Assembly: GCF_900626285.1 (NCBI RefSeq)
Contig: NZ_LR131148.1
Coordinates: 66,027 to 86,450 of the forward strand
From: Intestinimonas massiliensis (ex Afouda et al. 2020)
GTDB taxonomy: Bacteria > Bacillota > Clostridia > Oscillospirales > Oscillospiraceae
Direction: 5' to 3'
Length of the DNA stretch: 20,424 nucleotides
Part shown: piece by piece, positions 17,155 through 20,424 of the stretch
Position numbering within the stretch: position 1 is the first letter of the stretch
Layout of the letters: each line of letters begins with the position of its first letter
Translations under genes and position numbers: made by a program
The notes under the pieces: model-generated
Databases searched by the model: none
What the model saw: only the letters and a program-made list of their open reading frames with translations
What the model was told of the DNA's origin: nothing

Positions 17155-17802
17155 ATGGCGAAACTTGTCAAAAAGTCTCCCGGCCCCCTCTATCTGGCGG
17201 CGGCGGTGTGGGTACTGTGGGCCGTTTTCGGTCCCATGTACGCCTGGTGGCACTTTGTGCTGGCGGTGGCCTGCTCGGTGGCGGCCTGGCTGTTGGGCCG
17301 GAAGCTGTTCCCCGACCGGGTGCTCATCGTGCCGGATGAGGAGCCCCAGGTCAGGGACCCGGAGCCGGAAGACCCTCTGCTGCTGGAGCGGCAGCGCGCC
17401 CTGTCCGAGCTGCGGCGGCTCAACGACAACATCGAGGACAAGACCATCTCCGCCCAGATCAGCCACATGGAGGAGGTCACCGGCAAGATCTTCGACCTGG
17501 TGGCCCGGGACCGGAGCAAGCTGCCCCAGATCCGGCGGTTTCTGAACTACTATCTGCCCACCACCCTGAAGCTGCTCAACGCCTACGACCGGATGGATCA
17601 GGCGGGGGTGGAGGGCGCCAACATCGAGGGCACCATGGGCAAGATCGGGGCTATGCTGGACCAGATCTGCACCGCCTTCGATAAGCAGCTGGACGCCCTG
17701 TTTGCCGACGAGGCTTTGGATATTTCCACCGACATCACCGTGCTGGAGCAGATGCTGGCCCGGGAAGGGCTGGGCGGCACCCAGCTGGGACAGACGGAAT
17801 AA
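17155..17802 (+). CDS. xpaC: XpaC family membrane protein
   Basis: 215 residues of the XpaC family, annotated after a B. subtilis gene linked to hydrolysis of 5-bromo-4-chloroindolyl phosphate. The biochemical role is not established. Two hydrophobic segments (about 10-28 and 33-48) form an N-terminal hairpin in the membrane. An acidic linker (EEPQVRDPEPEDP) follows. From about 75 a long helical cytoplasmic domain contains LRRLNDNIEDKTISAQI and the family-typical FLNYYLPTTLKLLNAYDRMD (about 126-145). ATG at 17155 follows GGAGG at 17142-17146. The frame open upstream to 17065 runs through the promoter and is not coding. First gene of the operon; XpaC next to TelA is a recurring pairing. Confidence 0.9.
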   Translation: MAKLVKKSPGPLYLAAAVWVLWAVFGPMYAWWHFVLAVACSVAAWLLGRKLFPDRVLIVPDEEPQVRDPEPEDPLLLERQRALSELRRLNDNIEDKTISAQISHMEEVTGKIFDLVARDRSKLPQIRRFLNYYLPTTLKLLNAYDRMDQAGVEGANIEGTMGKIGAMLDQICTAFDKQLDALFADEALDISTDITVLEQMLAREGLGGTQLGQTE

Positions 17803-17826
17803 GTTGAATAAAAGGAGCGAGTGACC

Positions 17827-19020
17827 ATGACCGATCAAACGGATTTTACCCCCGAACTGACCCTGACCCCCGACCTGGGGACTGCAGCTGCCGCGGCAGA
17901 GGTCAAGGCACCGGAGGCCCCTGAATTGACGCTGACTCCTGATGCCGCAGCCGCTGCGGAACAGCAGCGGGAGGCCAACGCGGTAAAGCTGGACGAGAGC
18001 CAGCTCACCGAGGCGGAGCGGAAGATGGTGGACGATTTTGCCCAGAAGATCGACATCACCGACTCCAACGTGGTGCTCCAGTACGGCGCGGCGGCCCAGA
18101 AGAACATCGCCGGCTTCTCCGAGAGCACTCTGAACTCGGTGCGCACCAAGGACCTGGGCGAGGTGGGTCAGGCCCTGTCCTCCCTGGTGGTGGAGCTGAA
18201 GGGCTTCGGCAAGGACGAGGACGAGAAGGGTATTTTCGGCTTTTTCAAGAAGAAGCGCAACGAGCTGGAGGCCATGAAGGCGTCCTACTCCAAGGCGGAG
18301 GCCAATGTGGATAAGATCGTCACGGTCCTGGAAGGCCATCAGGTGGCCCTGATGAAGGACATCGCCATGCTGGACCAGATGTATGAGCTGAACACCAAGT
18401 ATTATAAGGAACTGACCATGTATATCCTGGCGGGCAAGAAGCGTCTGAACCAGGTGCGCACCGGCCAGCTGGAGCAGCTGCGGCAGAAGGCGGCCCAGTC
18501 CGGGACCCAGGAGGATGCCCAGGCCTACAACGACCTGGCCAACATGTGCACCCGGTTTGAGAAGAAGATCCACGACCTGGAGCTGACCCGGATGATCTCC
18601 ATCCAGATGGGTCCCCAGACCCGGCTGATCCAGAACAACGACGCCCTGATGCTGGAGAAGATCCAGTCCTCCCTGGTGAACACCATCCCTCTGTGGAAGA
18701 GCCAGATGGTGCTGGCTCTGGGGCTGGAGCACTCCCGGCAGGCCACCGCCGCCCAGAGCGCGGTGACCAACATGACCAACGAGCTGCTGCAGAAGAACGC
18801 CGACATGCTGAAGATGGGCACCGTGGAGACCGCCAAGGAGGCCGAGCGCAGCGTGGTGGACATCCAGACCCTCCAGCACACCAACCAGCAGCTGATCTCC
18901 ACCCTGGACGAGGTGATGAAGATCCAGCAGGAGGGCGCCCAGAAGCGGCGTGAGGCCGAGGTGGAGCTGGGCCGTATTGAGGGCGAGCTGAAGCAGAAGC
19001 TGCTGGAGCTGCGGGGTTAA
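17827..19020 (+). CDS. telA: TelA family protein (toxic anion resistance)
   Basis: 397-residue TelA/KlaA-type protein, named for plasmid tellurite resistance but widespread in chromosomes that lack that trait; exact function unknown. The N-terminal about 50 residues are Pro/Ala-rich and contain ELTLTPD twice (10-16 and 33-39). The rest is almost entirely helical and coiled, with family-typical segments FGFFKKKRNELEAMKASY, LMKDIAMLDQMYELNTKYYKEL and NTIPLWKSQMVLALGLE. No signal peptide or membrane segment, so it is probably cytoplasmic and may dock on XpaC or the membrane. ATG 17827 is 9 bases from AGGAG (17813-17817); the GTG at 17821 is too close. The gap to xpaC is 24 bases. Confidence 0.93.
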   Translation: MTDQTDFTPELTLTPDLGTAAAAAEVKAPEAPELTLTPDAAAAAEQQREANAVKLDESQLTEAERKMVDDFAQKIDITDSNVVLQYGAAAQKNIAGFSESTLNSVRTKDLGEVGQALSSLVVELKGFGKDEDEKGIFGFFKKKRNELEAMKASYSKAEANVDKIVTVLEGHQVALMKDIAMLDQMYELNTKYYKELTMYILAGKKRLNQVRTGQLEQLRQKAAQSGTQEDAQAYNDLANMCTRFEKKIHDLELTRMISIQMGPQTRLIQNNDALMLEKIQSSLVNTIPLWKSQMVLALGLEHSRQATAAQSAVTNMTNELLQKNADMLKMGTVETAKEAERSVVDIQTLQHTNQQLISTLDEVMKIQQEGAQKRREAEVELGRIEGELKQKLLELRG

Positions 19021-19023
19021 GAG

Positions 19024-19545
19024 ATGAAGTTCCTCAAGAGCTATACCGGCGGCATGGTGATTCTGGCGGTGGTCATCGTGCTGTCGGTGCTGCTGGGCTC
19101 CCACCGCTCCCTGGTGAGCGAGCGGACCAAGGTGGAGGCCCAGTTTGCCCCCATCGCCGGAGATTTACAGGACTGCCTGGACATCACCGCCAACGTGCTG
19201 ACGGTGGGGGAGCGCTACCTGACGGAGAGCGACCTGTCCCCCCTGACGGACAGCCGGGAGGCGCTGGGCCAGCGGCAGGGCATTGCCGACATCTATGCCG
19301 ACTATACCCGGCTTCAGACCGAGGCCGCCGCCGTGCTGGGCCGGCTGGAGGACTGTGACCTCACCGACAAGGACCGGCAGTACGTTCAGGGGTTCCGCAC
19401 CGACCTGGCCTCCGAGGCGGACACCATTGCCCGGGACGGCTACAACGACGCGGCGGAGCAGTTCAACCGCAAGGTGCTGGGGGCCTTTCCCGCCAGCATC
19501 CTGTCCAGACTGACCTTTGTGGCTCCGGCCCAGCTCTTTGCATAG
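19024..19545 (+). CDS. LemA-like membrane-anchored helical protein
   Basis: 173 residues. One N-terminal membrane segment (about 8-25) is followed by a charged, helical outer domain. The end segment YNDAAEQFNRKVLGAFPASI (140-159) matches the LemA pattern of YN-x-yN-x(5)-FP before the final hydrophobic stretch. The protein is shorter and more divergent than standard LemA (about 185 residues), so I call it LemA-like rather than LemA. It starts three bases after the telA stop with only a weak ribosome binding site, so it probably relies on translational coupling. LemA and TPM-domain genes are frequent partners, which supports the assignment. Confidence 0.75.
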   Translation: MKFLKSYTGGMVILAVVIVLSVLLGSHRSLVSERTKVEAQFAPIAGDLQDCLDITANVLTVGERYLTESDLSPLTDSREALGQRQGIADIYADYTRLQTEAAAVLGRLEDCDLTDKDRQYVQGFRTDLASEADTIARDGYNDAAEQFNRKVLGAFPASILSRLTFVAPAQLFA

Positions 19546-19554
19546 GAGGAAGCG

Positions 19555-20424
19555 ATGAGAAAAAGACTTTGGAGCGTACTGCTCTGCCTGGTGCTGGCGG
19601 CGGGCCTCTTGTCTGTCACCGCCGGGGCGGTGGTGGAGCCCACCGACGCCTTTTACGTGGCGGACTACGCCGACGTGCTCAGCGCCGACACCGAGCAGTA
19701 TATCGTCAACAAGAACCACACTCTGTTTGAATCCACCGGCGGCCAGATCGTGGTGGTGACGGTGGACTTCATGGACGGCATGGACGCCGCCGACTACGCC
19801 ATGGGCGTGGTGGAGAACTGGGGCGGCATCGGAGACGCGGACCGCAACAACGGCTTTGTGCTGGTGTACGCCGTGGGGGAGAACAAGGTGTGGGCCATGA
19901 CCGGCTCCGGCCTGGAGGACGCCCTGCCCGCCTCCCAGGTGGAGCGGTATCTGGAGCAGTACTTCTACGACGGCTACGACGCCGGGGAATACGACCAGGC
20001 CACCCGGGACTTCTTCGATGCCATCTACGGCTGGTATGAGAGCTACTACGCCGGCAGCACCGGCGGCGGGGAGCAGGATTTCCAGTACTATCCCGAGCCG
20101 GAGCCTGACTACGTCTACGGCTACGTGGGTCCCGTGTTCGGCTTCGGTATGTTCGGCCTGTTTTTCCTGATCGTGGTGCTGGTGATCGTGGTGTGCGCGG
20201 CGGACGGCTGGCGCTACCGCCGCTACCGCCGGCGGTACATGATGCCCGGCATGCCCCCACCGCCTTACATCTACCGGCCCTTCATCTTCGGACGGCCCCA
20301 CCGGCCCCGGCCGCCCAGACCGCCCAGAGGACCCCGCCCGCCCATGGGCGGCGGCGGCTTCCACAGCGGCGGGGCCTTCCGCGGCGGCGGGGGCGGGCGG
20401 GGTGGCCGTTGTTTTCGCGGAGTG
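19555..20424 (+). CDS. TPM domain protein, cut by the window end
   Basis: At least 290 residues, open to the last base, so partial at the 3' end. Signal peptide (1 to about 25, MRKRLWSVLLCLVLAAGLLS then VTAGA). The TPM domain (about 30-165) has DYADVLSADTEQYIVNKN, GGQIVVVTVDFMDG, DADRNNGFVLVYAV and WAMTGSGLEDALP. A membrane segment lies at about 193-216, followed by a basic, Pro-rich stretch (RYRRYRRRYMMPGM, then repeated RP). It ends in a Gly-rich tail. TPM proteins are secreted or membrane-anchored, with phosphatase activity shown in plants and unclear roles in bacteria. AGGAGG (19544-19549) overlaps the previous stop, with ATG at 19555. The final residues, with a Cys in the Gly tail, should be read with care at a sequence end. 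Confidence 0.88.
   Translation, partial: MRKRLWSVLLCLVLAAGLLSVTAGAVVEPTDAFYVADYADVLSADTEQYIVNKNHTLFESTGGQIVVVTVDFMDGMDAADYAMGVVENWGGIGDADRNNGFVLVYAVGENKVWAMTGSGLEDALPASQVERYLEQYFYDGYDAGEYDQATRDFFDAIYGWYESYYAGSTGGGEQDFQYYPEPEPDYVYGYVGPVFGFGMFGLFFLIVVLVIVVCAADGWRYRRYRRRYMMPGMPPPPYIYRPFIFGRPHRPRPPRPPRGPRPPMGGGGFHSGGAFRGGGGGRGGRCFRGV

Noticed and set aside
17152..19104. 650-codon open frame antisense to xpaC and telA
   Set aside because: Reverse-frame artefact of high third-position GC; no domain pattern, and it crosses two real genes.

Overview
The window comes from a GC-rich, Gram-positive gut-type Clostridia genome. The 16S sequence reads like the Flavonifractor / Intestinimonas / Lawsonibacter / Pseudoflavonifractor group of Oscillospiraceae. 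That placement is from memory of the 16S and the high-GC protein style, not from a search. Protein genes are strongly GC-rich, with AGGAGG-type ribosome binding sites and short operon gaps. The rRNA leader and spacers are AT-rich.

Layout. (1) 1-5690 is a complete rRNA operon: leader, 16S, tRNA-Ile(GAT), tRNA-Ala(TGC), 23S, tRNA-Lys(CTT), tRNA-Glu(CTC), a second tRNA-Lys(CTT), 5S, terminator. Long complementary sequences flank 16S and 23S and form the expected processing stems. (2) 5690-7100 holds a divergent pair, a DUF1643 gene (-) and sfsA (+). (3) 7101-9062 holds an ammonium transporter fused to a C-terminal PII signal domain. Its leader has a strong promoter followed almost at once by a perfect-looking intrinsic terminator. 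(4) 9033-12624 holds a GNAT gene, then a PadR repressor with two operator-like repeats over its promoter, followed by two paralogous DUF2812 membrane proteins that overlap by ATGA/GTGA. (5) 12670-14295 holds a flavodoxin-fold NAD(P)H oxidoreductase coupled to a type I asparaginase, closed by a bidirectional terminator. (6) 14298-17020 (-) holds ilvA, then rpe and recR. (7) 17095-20424 (+) holds an operon xpaC - telA - LemA-like - TPM protein, the last cut by the window end.

How they fit. The Amt-PII fusion, the asparaginase and threonine ammonia-lyase all handle ammonia, but they are in separate transcription units, so a shared pathway is only a possibility. The two parts with the most unexplained biology are the PadR/DUF2812/DUF2812 cassette (probably an inducible membrane sensor or stress unit) and the XpaC/TelA/LemA/TPM envelope module. 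The best mechanistic puzzle is the amt leader, where transcription must read through a terminator that begins about a dozen bases after the predicted start site.

I saw no CRISPR array, transposase, integrase, phage gene or toxin-antitoxin pair.
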